Program-made: the position numbers and the translations under genes
Shown: positions 9,877 to 18,868 of the stretch, one piece after another
Numbering within the stretch: the stretch's first letter is position 1
Layout of the letters: each line of letters starts with the position of its first letter
The notes under the pieces: model-generated
The model's input: the letters and a program-made list of their open reading frames with translations, nothing else
Databases searched by the model: none
Told to the model about the DNA's origin: nothing
NCBI RefSeq assembly: GCF_004682015.1
Contig: NZ_SMLM01000004.1
Span: 186,001-250,000 of the forward strand
DNA: 64,000 nt
Origin: Ramlibacter henchirensis
GTDB lineage: Bacteria; Pseudomonadota; Gammaproteobacteria; Burkholderiales; Burkholderiaceae_C
Direction: 5' to 3'

Positions 9877-12017
9877 GCCTGCCCCGTGGGACTGAACTGC
9901 TTGATCAGCAGGCGCTGCAGGCGCGCAAACCACTGCAGGCCCAGGGGCTGCGGTGGCAGAACCAGCTTCACCCAGGCCCGGCCGCCGAACGCAGCGGCTT
10001 GCAGGGACGGCACCTCCGCGTCGAGCAGGAACACGGGCACGAGGGTCCTCACGCCATCGGGGTCGGCGGGATCGAGCGGGATCGGGCCGCCGAAGCGATC
10101 GCCCAGCGCTTGCGCCGGCAATTCCAGGCTCGCGCCCGGCGCCATTTCGGACAGCCGCGCCTCGTACACCGTGCCGACGCTTTCCGCGAGGCGGACTTCA
10201 ACGCCGCGGACGCGGCCGCGCGTGCGCAGGTAGTCGTCTTCCAGCAGGGCGATGCGAACGTGGGCGGAGTTCCCGGTGAGCACGTGGCCCAGCATCGCGC
10301 CGCGCCGCACGTAGCTGCCCGGCAGGTCCTGCGGGCGCGCCCACACCACCTCGCCGGCCACCCGCGCGCGCACCTCGAGTTGCGCCAGTTGCTCCTCGGC
10401 CCGCGCGAGTTCCGCGGCATTGCGCTCCAGGTCCTCGCCGACGGCCGCGGCGCGGACCGGCTGCTTGAGGAGCGCGCGGTACTGCTGCGCGAGCAGACCG
10501 GTGCGCTCGGACACGACTCTCTGATGGGCGGCCACCAGCACCGGGTCCTGCAGCAACACGAGCGCCTGGTCGGCTTCGGCGAGCGCGCCCTGGGGCAGCT
10601 CGATGCGCTCGACGAAACCGGCGGCGCCGGCGCGCAGCACTGCCTCCTCGGGCGGCCAGACCACGGCGCGCGCGACGACCGCGTTCGGCGCCGGCACCAC
10701 CAACAGGAGCACGACCGCCGCACCCGCGACCAGGCCTGCGGCGCGCAACGAGCGCCGGCGGAACGCAGGATCGCCGCCCTGCCCGCCGAGCGCCCAGCGC
10801 CAGGCATGGCGTCCGATCCAGGCCAGCAGCACCAGGGCTGCGATCCATCCGAGCAGCCACGACTGGTTGCCGATCCAGAACACCAGCGCGAGCAGGAGCA
10901 CGACGCGGTACACGGCGGCCGCGGGCGCGTACGCAGCGAGCCACTTGACTTCGCCTCGCGCCAGCAGCGGCGCCGGGCCTGCCGCCGGAGCGCCGATCCA
11001 CTCGCGCCAGCGGCGCGACCACCACGCATTGCTGCGCAGCGCCAGATTGGGCAGCTGCAGCGCGTCGCACAAGGCGTAGTAGCCGTCGAACCGCATCAGC
11101 GGATTGGCGTTGAACAGCACCGTCGAGAGCGAACAGGTCAGCAGCACCACCAGCGCGATGTCCCGCACGGTGCCCGGGCTCACCACCGACCAGACCCAAA
11201 GCGCGAAGCACGCCAGCGCGACTTCCACCAGGATGCCGGCGCCGCTGACGACCAGCCGCTGACGCGGATGCGGGAAGGCGTTGGCCGCGCCGGCGTCCAC
11301 GTAGGGCGCCGGCGTGAGGAACATCAGCGACACGCCCATCTCGTTGACCTGGCCCCCATAACGCCGGACGGCCAGGCCATGCCCCAGCTCGTGCAGGAGC
11401 TTGAGCACCGGATAGCAGAGCCAGGCGACCAGGTAGCTGGAGGGCGTGGCGAACAGGCGGTTGGCGTCGGCGCGCAGTTCGCCGAAATGGACGCCGGCCG
11501 CCAGCAGCGCCAGCAGCACCGCCGCCACCCACACGACGAACGCCGGGCGACGGAACAGCCAGTCGCCCACCGGCGCCAGCTTGTCCAGCCAGCGGGAGGG
11601 ATTCCCCAGCGGCATGCGCACCATCAGCGGATTGAGCATGCCCCGCTGCCGCTGCCGCGCGTCTTCGTCGCGGCGCGCGAACAGCAGCGACAGGTGCGGC
11701 GCTGCGTCGAAGCGCACCATGCCGCCGCGGAACAGCTGGGCGAGCAGTCGAAGCACCTCGTCCTGGGTCGGTGCGTCCTCGCGCTGCTTGCGCAACTCGC
11801 GTTGCCACAGTTGCTCCACCGGAGCCTGTCCGTCGAAGCGGGCGACCAGCGAGTAGGCCGCGGGATTCAGGCGCAGCTGGCGGCCTGAAGCCGGTTCCAC
11901 CAGCACGTGCCAGACCTGGTCCCGCACCTGCTGCCGCACGATGCGAAGCCCCGGGACCAGGCTGGGCCGCAGGCCCGCGACCCGGTGCCACGAGGCGCTG
12001 ACCAGCGGTTCGCTCAC
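9873..12017 (-). CDS. M50-family membrane metalloprotease fused to a HlyD-like adaptor domain
   Basis: 714 residues from a GTG overlapping the previous gene's stop (GTGA). Residues ~20-105 look like a PqqD-type peptide-binding domain (SGRQLRLNPAAYSLVARFDG). A multi-pass membrane core follows with zinc motif HELGH at 209-213 and the second signature NPLMRFDGYYAL, as in 'peptide zinc metalloprotease' proteins (site-2 protease fold). The C-terminal ~250 residues are a lipoyl/barrel-sandwich hybrid with an Arg/Glu-rich hairpin, like HlyD adaptors. Active-site residues appear intact, so it may cleave or chaperone a substrate at the inner membrane. The start was chosen because GTG-AGC-GAA gives overlap coupling; extending it upstream enters nonsense Arg-rich frame. 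Confidence 0.85.
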   Translation of the reverse strand: MSEPLVSASWHRVAGLRPSLVPGLRIVRQQVRDQVWHVLVEPASGRQLRLNPAAYSLVARFDGQAPVEQLWQRELRKQREDAPTQDEVLRLLAQLFRGGMVRFDAAPHLSLLFARRDEDARQRQRGMLNPLMVRMPLGNPSRWLDKLAPVGDWLFRRPAFVVWVAAVLLALLAAGVHFGELRADANRLFATPSSYLVAWLCYPVLKLLHELGHGLAVRRYGGQVNEMGVSLMFLTPAPYVDAGAANAFPHPRQRLVVSGAGILVEVALACFALWVWSVVSPGTVRDIALVVLLTCSLSTVLFNANPLMRFDGYYALCDALQLPNLALRSNAWWSRRWREWIGAPAAGPAPLLARGEVKWLAAYAPAAAVYRVVLLLALVFWIGNQSWLLGWIAALVLLAWIGRHAWRWALGGQGGDPAFRRRSLRAAGLVAGAAVVLLLVVPAPNAVVARAVVWPPEEAVLRAGAAGFVERIELPQGALAEADQALVLLQDPVLVAAHQRVVSERTGLLAQQYRALLKQPVRAAAVGEDLERNAAELARAEEQLAQLEVRARVAGEVVWARPQDLPGSYVRRGAMLGHVLTGNSAHVRIALLEDDYLRTRGRVRGVEVRLAESVGTVYEARLSEMAPGASLELPAQALGDRFGGPIPLDPADPDGVRTLVPVFLLDAEVPSLQAAAFGGRAWVKLVLPPQPLGLQWFARLQRLLIKQFSPTGQA

Positions 12018-13393
12018 CAGGGCGTGACCTTCCACCAGGCCAGCCGCAGCCAGTCGACGGCGCGATGGGCCAGCAGCCAGGCGATCGGCCGCCAGCCGAC
12101 GTCGACCTTGCCGATGCCGCTCAGGCCCGGGCGCAGTTCCGGCACGGCCTCGTCGAGCGTGGCCTCGACCTCGAAGTAGTTGCGGCCCTCCGCGGTGGTC
12201 GCGATCGGCACCACGCGACGGGTGACGAACCGCAGCGTGCGATCGGGCTGCGCGGTGAGCGCGAGCCGGCCCGTCTGGCCGGTCTTGACGCTGCCGATGT
12301 CGGCTTCGTCGACTTCCAGGATCAGGCGGAAGCTGTCGTTGGGCGCCAGCACCATCAACACGTCGCCGCGCTGGACGGGCGCGCCCAGGTTCTGGCTCAG
12401 GTCGCCCTTGATCACGATGCCGTCGAAAGGCGCCTCGATGCGCGCGCGCTGCAGCTGCATCTCGACCAGCGACAGCAGCGCCTGTGCCTCCGCGGCCTTG
12501 GCCTGGAAGGTGACCATCTGCGCGCGATCGGCGCCCGCCTGCGCGGCGCGCAAGGCGCCCTCGTGCTGGCGCACTTCGCTCTCGCGGCGCCGCCGCTCCA
12601 GCTCCAGGTCCTGCGATGCGAGTTCGGCCAGCACCTGGCCGGCCCGCACGCGGTCGCCCGGACGCACGTTGGCCTGCTGCAGGAAGCCGTCGCTGGCGGC
12701 GACCACCGCGCGCTGCACCGAGCCTTCCAGCCGGCCGGGCGCACTGACCCGCCAAGGCAAGGGAACGGCCAGCGCGATCAGCACGAACGCGATCGCACCG
12801 CCGACCGCGAACCGGCGTTGCCTGGGCGCCGCGAGGCGCTCACGCACGGTTTCGACCAGACGGACGTGCCAGGGAAGCGCCAGCTGCCGCTTCAACTCGA
12901 AGACCGGTGCGGCCAGCCGCGAAAGGTCCTGGAGCAGGGGGAGTTCGACGGCAGCGAAGCGGCCGGACGTGCGCTCCAGCGTCATCGCTCCCACGACGCG
13001 GGTCCCGTCCACCAGCGGCACGGAACAGGCGGCGCCCGCCGCGGCGAGCTGCCGGTGCGCGAGAGTGATCAGGTCGTGGTGCTCGAGTGGCGGCCAGGCG
13101 ACCGGCTGGTGCTGGTCCAGGGCCTCCTGCATCGCGTCGAGCAGGGCCGCGGTGGCCGGCTGGCCGGGCTGGAGTTCGGCCGGATGAGAACTGCCCGCGA
13201 GACGAAGGACGCCGTCGTCGAGCACACCGATCGCAACGCGGGCGCAACCCAGAAGGTCACAAAGTTCTGCGCCAAAACCCGCTGCCGACTCCGCCAGGCC
13301 CGCACGCGACAAGGCGGCCGCGAGCGGTCCCAGGAGGAGGGGCTCGGTCGCCAGGGGGCCTGCCGACTGCGGAGGTGGGCTGGAGAGGTCCAT
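12014..13393 (-). CDS. GAF-domain HlyD-type membrane adaptor, first gene of the export operon
   Basis: 459 residues. Residues ~35-170 form a GAF-like sensory domain (LCDLLGCARVAIGVLDDGVL, CSVPLVDGTRVVGAMTLE). One membrane span lies at ~195-212, followed by a lipoyl half (SDGFLQQANVRPGDRVRAGQ), an Arg/Glu-rich hairpin, the second half (IEAPFDGIVIKGDLSQNLG) and a barrel domain. So a cytoplasmic sensor is joined to a periplasmic adaptor arm, an uncommon combination. It heads the operon; no clear Shine-Dalgarno precedes its ATG. A possible promoter is TTGCAT, 17 bases, TGAGAA, just upstream. It could gate export in response to a ligand; that is inference. Confidence 0.82.
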   Translation of the reverse strand: MDLSSPPPQSAGPLATEPLLLGPLAAALSRAGLAESAAGFGAELCDLLGCARVAIGVLDDGVLRLAGSSHPAELQPGQPATAALLDAMQEALDQHQPVAWPPLEHHDLITLAHRQLAAAGAACSVPLVDGTRVVGAMTLERTSGRFAAVELPLLQDLSRLAAPVFELKRQLALPWHVRLVETVRERLAAPRQRRFAVGGAIAFVLIALAVPLPWRVSAPGRLEGSVQRAVVAASDGFLQQANVRPGDRVRAGQVLAELASQDLELERRRRESEVRQHEGALRAAQAGADRAQMVTFQAKAAEAQALLSLVEMQLQRARIEAPFDGIVIKGDLSQNLGAPVQRGDVLMVLAPNDSFRLILEVDEADIGSVKTGQTGRLALTAQPDRTLRFVTRRVVPIATTAEGRNYFEVEATLDEAVPELRPGLSGIGKVDVGWRPIAWLLAHRAVDWLRLAWWKVTPW

Positions 13394-13540
13394 TTGTGAC
13401 AGGTGTGAAACAAATTCTCACCCGCCCTCCCAAGCTCATGCAAGCACGAATACCCGAAAGGCACTTGCCAATCCGTGAACGGTTCCCTATGGACAACGGT
13501 GTTGGAGCCCGAGGCCGAAGCCCTCGGCGCGCCGGCGAGC

Positions 13541-13562
13541 CGCCGGCTGGTGCTAGCCGGCG
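13541..13562. repeat. Perfect 8-bp inverted repeat at the end of the 79-residue gene
   Basis: CGCCGGCT, 6-base loop, AGCCGGCG. It covers the stop codon of the small minus-strand gene. No T-run follows on either strand, so it is not a standard intrinsic terminator; it may protect the transcript's 3' end. Confidence 0.4.
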
Positions 13563-13792
13563 GAAGGCATCTGCGTCAGCTCGCCGAAGCACTTGCTCTC
13601 CAGAAGCACCCGGAAGCTGGCGTCGGCGTGGGCGCGCAACTCGGTCGCGCTCTGCTGGATCTCATCGAGCGTGCTCGGTCCCGCAGCGCTGCGGCGGGTC
13701 AGCCAGCCCTCGGCATCACAGGCCGCGCGGTGCGCCTGCTCCCACGCTTCGAGCAGCGCGAGCGCTTGCGGAGTGAGCCGCTCGTATCTCAT
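13553..13792 (-). CDS. Small hypothetical protein, 79 residues
   Basis: I do not recognise the family. It begins MRYERLTPQALALLEAWEQA and is mainly helical by composition, with one Trp-Glu-Gln-Ala-His heptad-like stretch and a Cys at position 25. There is no signal peptide or membrane segment. It stands alone between the export operon and the CHRD gene, both also on the minus strand. Codon use (GC-rich third positions) fits a real gene, but the short length keeps confidence moderate. Confidence 0.5.
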   Translation of the reverse strand: MRYERLTPQALALLEAWEQAHRAACDAEGWLTRRSAAGPSTLDEIQQSATELRAHADASFRVLLESKCFGELTQMPSAG

Positions 13793-13927
13793 GGCGCGTC
13801 GGATGGATGAGGCACGAAGTCACTTTACATGCTCGGCTGGTTATGAGCCAGCCTTCGATGCGGTCGCGCCACGGCCTGCCGGACCGCAATCCGGAAACAG
13901 GCCGCGTGCAACCGCTTCCCGTGCGCC

Positions 13928-15118
13928 TCACTCGATCTGCCCGCGGATCTCTCCGTTCGGGAACGCCGTGCTGTGGGCGTTGTAGTACAGGTTGCCTTGC
14001 TTGAACGCCAGGGCCTGCTCGGGGGTGAGCGTCGAATTCGCGGGGACGGACCAGACGCCGCCGCCGGCGTTGGTGAGCGGCACGATGGCCGGTCCGTTCT
14101 CGCCGGGCGCACCCGGATGCACGTGTGCCACGGTCACGTCCATGCCGCTGACCGTGATGCCGCCGGTGACCGCGCGCGTCGCGGAATCCAGGACCAGCGT
14201 TCCGGTCCCCGTGGCGGTCGACGGCGTAGGCGGCACTTCTTCGGCGCCGGTCAGGGTGGCGAACCGCACTTCGCGTCCGATCTGCCCGCGGATCTCTCCG
14301 CCCGGGAAGGTGGCGCTGTGGGCGTTGAAGTAGAGACCGCCGGTCCGCATCAGGGCCAGCTGCGCCTCGGTCAGCGTCGCATCGGCCGCGGCGACCCACG
14401 TGCCGCTGCCGGGGGCCGTTTCGGCGAAGTGGACGATGATCGGACCGTTGGTGCCGGCCGCGCCCGTGTGGATGTGAGCCGCCGCGGCCGTCATGCCGGT
14501 CAGCGTGATGCTCGAAACGAGCTTGCGTGTCGCCGGATCGACGGTGAGGCGCCCGACGCCCGACGCGCTCGATGAAGTGGGCGGCACTTCCTGCGCCGGC
14601 GACATCTGCGAGACGAACACCTCGCGTCCGATCTGCCCGCGGATCTCGCCGTTCGGGAACGCGGTGCTGTGCGCGTTGAAGTACAGCCCGCCGTTGGCGA
14701 AAGCCGCGGCCTGGGCTTCGGTCAGCGTCGCGCCGGCCGGCACCGACCAGGTGCCCGGCGAGGTCTGGGCGAGGTTGACGATGATCGGCCCGTTGACGCC
14801 CGACTCGCCCGTGTGGACGTGTGCCGCGGTCGCCGTGATGCCGGTGATCGTGATGCCGCCGCTCACGTTGCGCGTACCGCTTTCCAGCCTGAGAGTGCCG
14901 GTCCCCGCCGCGCCCGTGATCACCGGAGGATTCTCCTGCTCGCCGGTGAGCGTCGCGGACAGCGTCGTGGCCGTCGGCCCCACCTGCGACGGGTCGCCGG
15001 TGGTCGCGACGCCGCTGCCGCCGTCGCCACCCCCGCAGGCGACGAATCCCGCGCCGACCGCGGCGACCAGGACCCACTTGAATGAACCAGGGAGCTGCAA
15101 GAATCGGCTGAGTCTCAT
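13928..15118 (-). CDS. Lipoprotein with three CHRD domains
   Basis: 396 residues from the ATG with an AAGGAG box 7 bases upstream. A signal peptide ends in a lipobox-like AGFVAC, so it is probably a lipoprotein with a Gly-rich linker. Three tandem CHRD (chordin-type) domains follow, each with AAHVHTG-like (AHVHTGESG, AHIHTGAAG, AHVHPGAPG), GLYFNAHS or NLYYNAHS, and FPNGEIRGQI motifs. CHRD domains occur in secreted bacterial proteins of largely unknown function; the conserved His residues may bind metal. The last domain ends exactly at the C-terminus. It is on the same strand as the export operon but 0.5 kb upstream of its first gene, so a functional link to the giant surface protein is only possible. 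Confidence 0.85.
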   Translation of the reverse strand: MRLSRFLQLPGSFKWVLVAAVGAGFVACGGGDGGSGVATTGDPSQVGPTATTLSATLTGEQENPPVITGAAGTGTLRLESGTRNVSGGITITGITATAAHVHTGESGVNGPIIVNLAQTSPGTWSVPAGATLTEAQAAAFANGGLYFNAHSTAFPNGEIRGQIGREVFVSQMSPAQEVPPTSSSASGVGRLTVDPATRKLVSSITLTGMTAAAAHIHTGAAGTNGPIIVHFAETAPGSGTWVAAADATLTEAQLALMRTGGLYFNAHSATFPGGEIRGQIGREVRFATLTGAEEVPPTPSTATGTGTLVLDSATRAVTGGITVSGMDVTVAHVHPGAPGENGPAIVPLTNAGGGVWSVPANSTLTPEQALAFKQGNLYYNAHSTAFPNGEIRGQIE

Positions 15119-15276
15119 GGGGATCTCCTTGAGCAAACAAGTTGAGGCAGCCCGTGCGGCGCGAGGCGGCAACGGGAAGTTCAGATTAGTTCACGAACGT
15201 CGCCTGAGCTTGACCGTCTGCACACATGCAGCAGCCACAATGACGGCTTGCAGCACCTGCTGAAGGCCTTGTTCCC

Positions 15277-16032
15277 GTGGTCCGCATGAAGCTTCCCTGG
15301 CTCGACCCTGGCGATCCGTTTCCGAAGGCGAGCGAAGCGTGGGACGCGTCCCAGCCCGCGCCGGGCCTGCTCGCCGCGGGCGGCGCGCTCGACGTGGCGA
15401 CGCTCAAGCGCGCCTACTCGGGCGCCATCTTTCCCTGGTTCAGCGAAGGCCAGCCGATCCTGTGGTGGAGCACCGACCCGCGCATGGTGCTGTTCACCCA
15501 GGAGTTCCGGCTGCACCGGTCGCTGCGCAAGACGCTGAAGAAATTCATCGACGACCCGAACTGCGAAGTGCGCTTCGACACCGCTTTCAGCCAGGTGATC
15601 CGCGCCTGCTCGGCCACGCCGCGCGAGGGCCAGTCCGGCACCTGGATCGTTCCGGAGATGGTTCGGGCCTACGAGGCGTTCCACGCCGCCGGGCACGCGC
15701 ACAGCGTGGAGACGTGGATCGACGGCAAGCTCGCGGGCGGCCTGTACTGCGTCGGTATCGGGCACGCCGTGTTCGGCGAGTCGATGTTCACGCGAGTGCC
15801 CGACGCATCGAAGATCGCGCTCGCGGGGCTGGTGGCGTTCTGCCGGCGCAACGGCATCGAGTGCATCGATTGCCAGCAGAACACCCAGCACCTCGCATCG
15901 CTTGGCGCGAGGGAGATCGCGCGCGAGGAATTTGTCGCGGCTGTCGCACACCGCATCCGCCGGCGCGGGCCTGCGTGGAAATTCGAGCCCGTATACTGGA
16001 GCGAACTCCTGTTGCCGAGGCCCGTCGCGTGA
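15277..16032 (+). CDS. aat: Leucyl/phenylalanyl-tRNA-protein transferase
   Basis: 251 residues. It transfers Leu or Phe from aminoacyl-tRNA to N-terminal Arg/Lys, tagging proteins for ClpS/ClpAP (bacterial N-degron pathway), in the cytoplasm. Family motifs are clear: [37 protein letters not shown] and [21 protein letters not shown] at 15277 has GAAGG ten bases upstream; an ATG three codons later (15286) is the alternative start. The stop overlaps the bpt start (GTGA), so the two transferases are co-translated. Confidence 0.95.
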   Translation: MVRMKLPWLDPGDPFPKASEAWDASQPAPGLLAAGGALDVATLKRAYSGAIFPWFSEGQPILWWSTDPRMVLFTQEFRLHRSLRKTLKKFIDDPNCEVRFDTAFSQVIRACSATPREGQSGTWIVPEMVRAYEAFHAAGHAHSVETWIDGKLAGGLYCVGIGHAVFGESMFTRVPDASKIALAGLVAFCRRNGIECIDCQQNTQHLASLGAREIAREEFVAAVAHRIRRRGPAWKFEPVYWSELLLPRPVA

Positions 16033-16778
16033 CGCATCTCAAGGACCTTCCGCTCCAGACCCTGCAGTTCTACGCGACCGCGCCGTACCCGTGCAGCTAC
16101 CTGCCCGGCAAGCAGGCCCGGTCGCAGGTGGCGACCCCGAGCCACCTGATCCACAACGACGCGTACTCCGACCTGGTGACCAGCGGCTTCCGCCGCAGCG
16201 GCATGTTCACCTACCGGCCGTATTGCGATGGCTGCCGCGCGTGCGTGCCGCTGCGCGTCCTCGTCGACCGCTTCAAACCCGATCGCAGCCAGCGCCGCTC
16301 GTGGGCGCGGCACGGCAACCTGCAGGCGCGCGTGCTCAAGCTGTGCTTCGTGCCGGAGCACTACCAGCTCTACCTGCGCTACCAGAGCGGCCGCCATGCG
16401 GGCGGCGGCATGGACCACGACAGCATCGACCAGTACACGCAGTTCCTGCTCCAGAGCCGCGTCAATTCGCGGCTGGTCGAATTCCGCGAGACGCTGCCCG
16501 ACGGCTCGCCGGGCGTGCTGCGCATGGTGTCGATCCTCGACGTGCTGGGCGACGGACTGTCGGCGGTCTACACCTTCTACGAGCCGGATGCGTCGGCCAG
16601 CTTCGGCACGTACAGCGTGCTGTGGCAGATCGACCAGGCGCGCAAGCTGAAACTGCCGCACGTCTACCTGGGGTACTGGATCGCGGAGAGCCCGAAGATG
16701 AGCTACAAGGCGCGCTTCCGCCCGCACCAGGTGCTGCACGAAGGCGTGTGGACGGACAGCGATCCTCTCGGGCGCTGA
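16029..16778 (+). CDS. bpt: Aspartate/glutamate leucyltransferase (Bpt)
   Basis: 249 residues, GTG start overlapping the aat stop by 4 bases. It adds Leu from Leu-tRNA to N-terminal Asp/Glu, the companion N-degron activity to Aat; related to eukaryotic ATE1. Visible motifs: [35 protein letters not shown] (the conserved Cys-rich N-terminal site), TFYEP and [15 protein letters not shown]. Length matches the family. It is followed 49 bases later by an iclR-type gene. Confidence 0.94.
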   Translation: MTHLKDLPLQTLQFYATAPYPCSYLPGKQARSQVATPSHLIHNDAYSDLVTSGFRRSGMFTYRPYCDGCRACVPLRVLVDRFKPDRSQRRSWARHGNLQARVLKLCFVPEHYQLYLRYQSGRHAGGGMDHDSIDQYTQFLLQSRVNSRLVEFRETLPDGSPGVLRMVSILDVLGDGLSAVYTFYEPDASASFGTYSVLWQIDQARKLKLPHVYLGYWIAESPKMSYKARFRPHQVLHEGVWTDSDPLGR

Positions 16779-16798
16779 TTTTCACAAGATAAAATCGC

Positions 16799-16824
16799 GG
16801 GAACGCCAGCAGTAGCAGGTTCCC
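16799..16824. promoter_or_regulatory. Inverted repeat upstream of the IclR gene, possible autoregulatory operator
   Basis: GGGAAC, 14 bases, GTTCCC, ending 3 bases before the ATG of the IclR-type gene. An AT-rich GATAAAAT lies just upstream (16787-16795) and could be a -10 region, which would place the repeat at the transcription start. IclR proteins often bind such dyads in their own promoters. No binding evidence exists. Confidence 0.35.
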
Positions 16825-16827
16825 CCG

Positions 16828-17622
16828 ATGAGAAAGTCCCCCGGCCCCGCGGCCACCCCCACCATCCAGGTCATCGAGCGCATGTTCGCGCTCATCGACG
16901 TGCTGGCCTCGCGCGAGGAGGCGGTGTCGCTCAAGGAGATCAGCGAGAAGACCGGTCTGCATCCCTCGACGACGCATCGCATCCTGAACGATCTGGCGGT
17001 CGGCCGGTTCGTCGATCGCCCCGAAGCGGGCAGCTACCGGCTCGGCATGCGCCTGCTGGAACTCGGCAACCTGGTGAAGGGGCGCCTGAACGTGCGCGAC
17101 GCGGCGCTCACGCCGATGCGCGAGTTGCACAAGCTGATCCAGCAGCCGGTGAACCTGTCGGTGCGCCAGGGCGACGAGATCATCTACGTGGAGCGGGCCT
17201 ACAGCGAGCGGTCCGGCATGCAGGTGGTGCGCGCCATCGGCGGTCGCGCGCCGCTGCACTTGACCTCCACCGGAAAGCTGTTCCTGGCGGCCGACGATCC
17301 GCAGCGCGTCCGGGCGTACGCGACGAGGACCGGCTTGGCGGGCCACACGCGCAACAGCATCACGCAACTCCCGGTGCTCGAGCGCGAGCTGGCGAAGGCG
17401 CGCCAGTACGGCATCGCGCGCGACAACGAGGAGCTGGAGCTCGGCGTGCGCTGCATGGCCGCGGGCATCTACGACGACCAGAGCAAGCTGGTGGCGGGCC
17501 TCTCGATCTCGGCGCCGGCGGACCGGCTGGATGAAGGCTGGCTCACCAAGCTGCAGTCGACGGCGAGCGAAATCTCCGCTGCGCTGGGCTACAAGCCGCC
17601 GCAGCAGCGCGCGGCTGCGTGA
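16828..17622 (+). CDS. IclR-family transcriptional regulator
   Basis: 264 residues. An N-terminal winged helix-turn-helix (~12-70, SLKEISEKTGLHPSTTHRIL) is followed by the IclR effector domain (~85-255), with LHLTSTGKLFLA and the conserved DNEELELGVRCMAAGIYD stretch. The ligand cannot be told from sequence and no catabolic genes adjoin it: upstream is aat-bpt, downstream is a convergent endopeptidase gene. An inverted repeat next to its start may be its own operator. Confidence 0.92.
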   Translation: MRKSPGPAATPTIQVIERMFALIDVLASREEAVSLKEISEKTGLHPSTTHRILNDLAVGRFVDRPEAGSYRLGMRLLELGNLVKGRLNVRDAALTPMRELHKLIQQPVNLSVRQGDEIIYVERAYSERSGMQVVRAIGGRAPLHLTSTGKLFLAADDPQRVRAYATRTGLAGHTRNSITQLPVLERELAKARQYGIARDNEELELGVRCMAAGIYDDQSKLVAGLSISAPADRLDEGWLTKLQSTASEISAALGYKPPQQRAAA

Positions 17623-17639
17623 GCGGCTCTTTCCAAAGC

Positions 17640-17664
17640 AAAACGGCGCCGAGGGCGCCGTTTT
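17640..17664. terminator. Bidirectional intrinsic terminator between the IclR and endopeptidase genes
   Basis: AAAACGGCGCC, loop GAG, GGCGCCGTTTT: an 11-bp perfect stem flanked by A-run and T-run, so it can stop transcription from both converging genes. Confidence 0.85.
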
Positions 17665-17682
17665 CCATCGAGGCACCAAGCC

Positions 17683-18744
17683 TCAACCGCTGACTTGCTT
17701 GATGGCGGTGGACGAACTCGTCGGCTCGGGCGTCGCCGCGGCCGGGGCATTGGTCTCGACCCAGCGGCGCACGCGCTCCGCATCGCCCAGGCGACTGAGC
17801 TTTCCGGCCGAATCCAGGAACACCATGATCAGCTTGCGGCCCGCGACCTTGGCTTGCATCACCAGGCACTGGCCCGCTTCGGAGATGTAGCCGGTCTTCT
17901 GCAGACCGATCTCCCAGTTGGGGTTCTTCACCAGCCGGTTGGTGTTGTTGTAGTGCAGCGTCCTCTTGCCCACCGCGACCTCGACGCCAGTGGAGGTGGA
18001 GTACTCGCGCAGCATCGGGTCCTGATAGGCGGCGTTGGCCAGCGTGGCCAGGTCCTGCGCGCTGGACTGGTTGCGGCTGGACAGGCCCGTGGGCTCGACG
18101 TACTGCGTGTCCTTCATGCCCAGCTGCTTCGCCTTGGCGTTCATGGCCTGCACGAAGACGTGAAGCCCGCCCGGGTAGGTGCGGCCGAGCGCGTTGGCGG
18201 CGCGGTTCTCGCTGGACATCAGCGCCAGGTGCATGGCCTCGGCGCGGCTGATCTGGGTGCCGACGCGCAGCCGCGAGGTGCTGCCCTTCTCGGTGTCGAC
18301 GTCGTCCTGCGTGATGGTGATCATCTCGTCCATCGGCAGCTTGGCCTCGCTGATCACCACGGCGGTCATCAGCTTGGTGAGCGAAGCGATGGGCAGCACG
18401 GCCTGCTCGTTCTTGGAGAACAGCACTTCCTGCGTGTCCTGGTCGATGACCAGCGCGACACTCGACCTCAGGTTCAGGTCGTCATCGGTGGCATGCAGCC
18501 CCGCGAGCTTGCCGAAGGACGGCCGCGCGGCCTGCGTGATGACGACGGAGCGGCGCTGCTTGGCGACGAAGGTCTTGCTGACGCGCTTGGCGTGCACCGA
18601 CCGCTGCTTCTTGGCGACGGTGGTGCGGCGCTCGGCGGCGTCGGCCGGAGAAGGCGCCAAGGCGGCGAAAACCGCGAGCGCCAGCACTGTGTGCAGCACA
18701 CTCGTCAAGGTCTTGCGTCTGGCTTCTTGCACCGCCGGTTGCAT
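17683..18744 (-). CDS. pbpG: D-alanyl-D-alanine endopeptidase, PBP7 type
   Basis: 353 residues from the ATG with AAGGAG 8 bases upstream; an in-frame ATG 25 codons earlier lacks such a site. A signal peptide (VLALAVFAALAPSPADA) is followed by a Lys/Arg-rich linker (~38-68), likely binding wall or membrane phosphates. The penicillin-binding serine peptidase core has SxxK at 121-124 (SLTK), SxN at 178-180 (SEN) and KTG at 283-285. It cuts D,D-crosslinks in peptidoglycan in the periplasm. A Ser/Thr/Pro/Ala-rich tail ends it. It stands alone, converging on the IclR gene and sharing its terminator. Confidence 0.92.
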   Translation of the reverse strand: MQPAVQEARRKTLTSVLHTVLALAVFAALAPSPADAAERRTTVAKKQRSVHAKRVSKTFVAKQRRSVVITQAARPSFGKLAGLHATDDDLNLRSSVALVIDQDTQEVLFSKNEQAVLPIASLTKLMTAVVISEAKLPMDEMITITQDDVDTEKGSTSRLRVGTQISRAEAMHLALMSSENRAANALGRTYPGGLHVFVQAMNAKAKQLGMKDTQYVEPTGLSSRNQSSAQDLATLANAAYQDPMLREYSTSTGVEVAVGKRTLHYNNTNRLVKNPNWEIGLQKTGYISEAGQCLVMQAKVAGRKLIMVFLDSAGKLSRLGDAERVRRWVETNAPAAATPEPTSSSTAIKQVSG

Positions 18745-18868
18745 ACAGGACTCTCCTTCTTCGTCCCCGGATTTCTGACGGCTCATCCGCTGAACCTGCC
18801 GAAAACCGTACAACTTCAACGACTTAGGAGACTTTCCTCAGTCGTGGCGGAATTATATGGACACAAAC

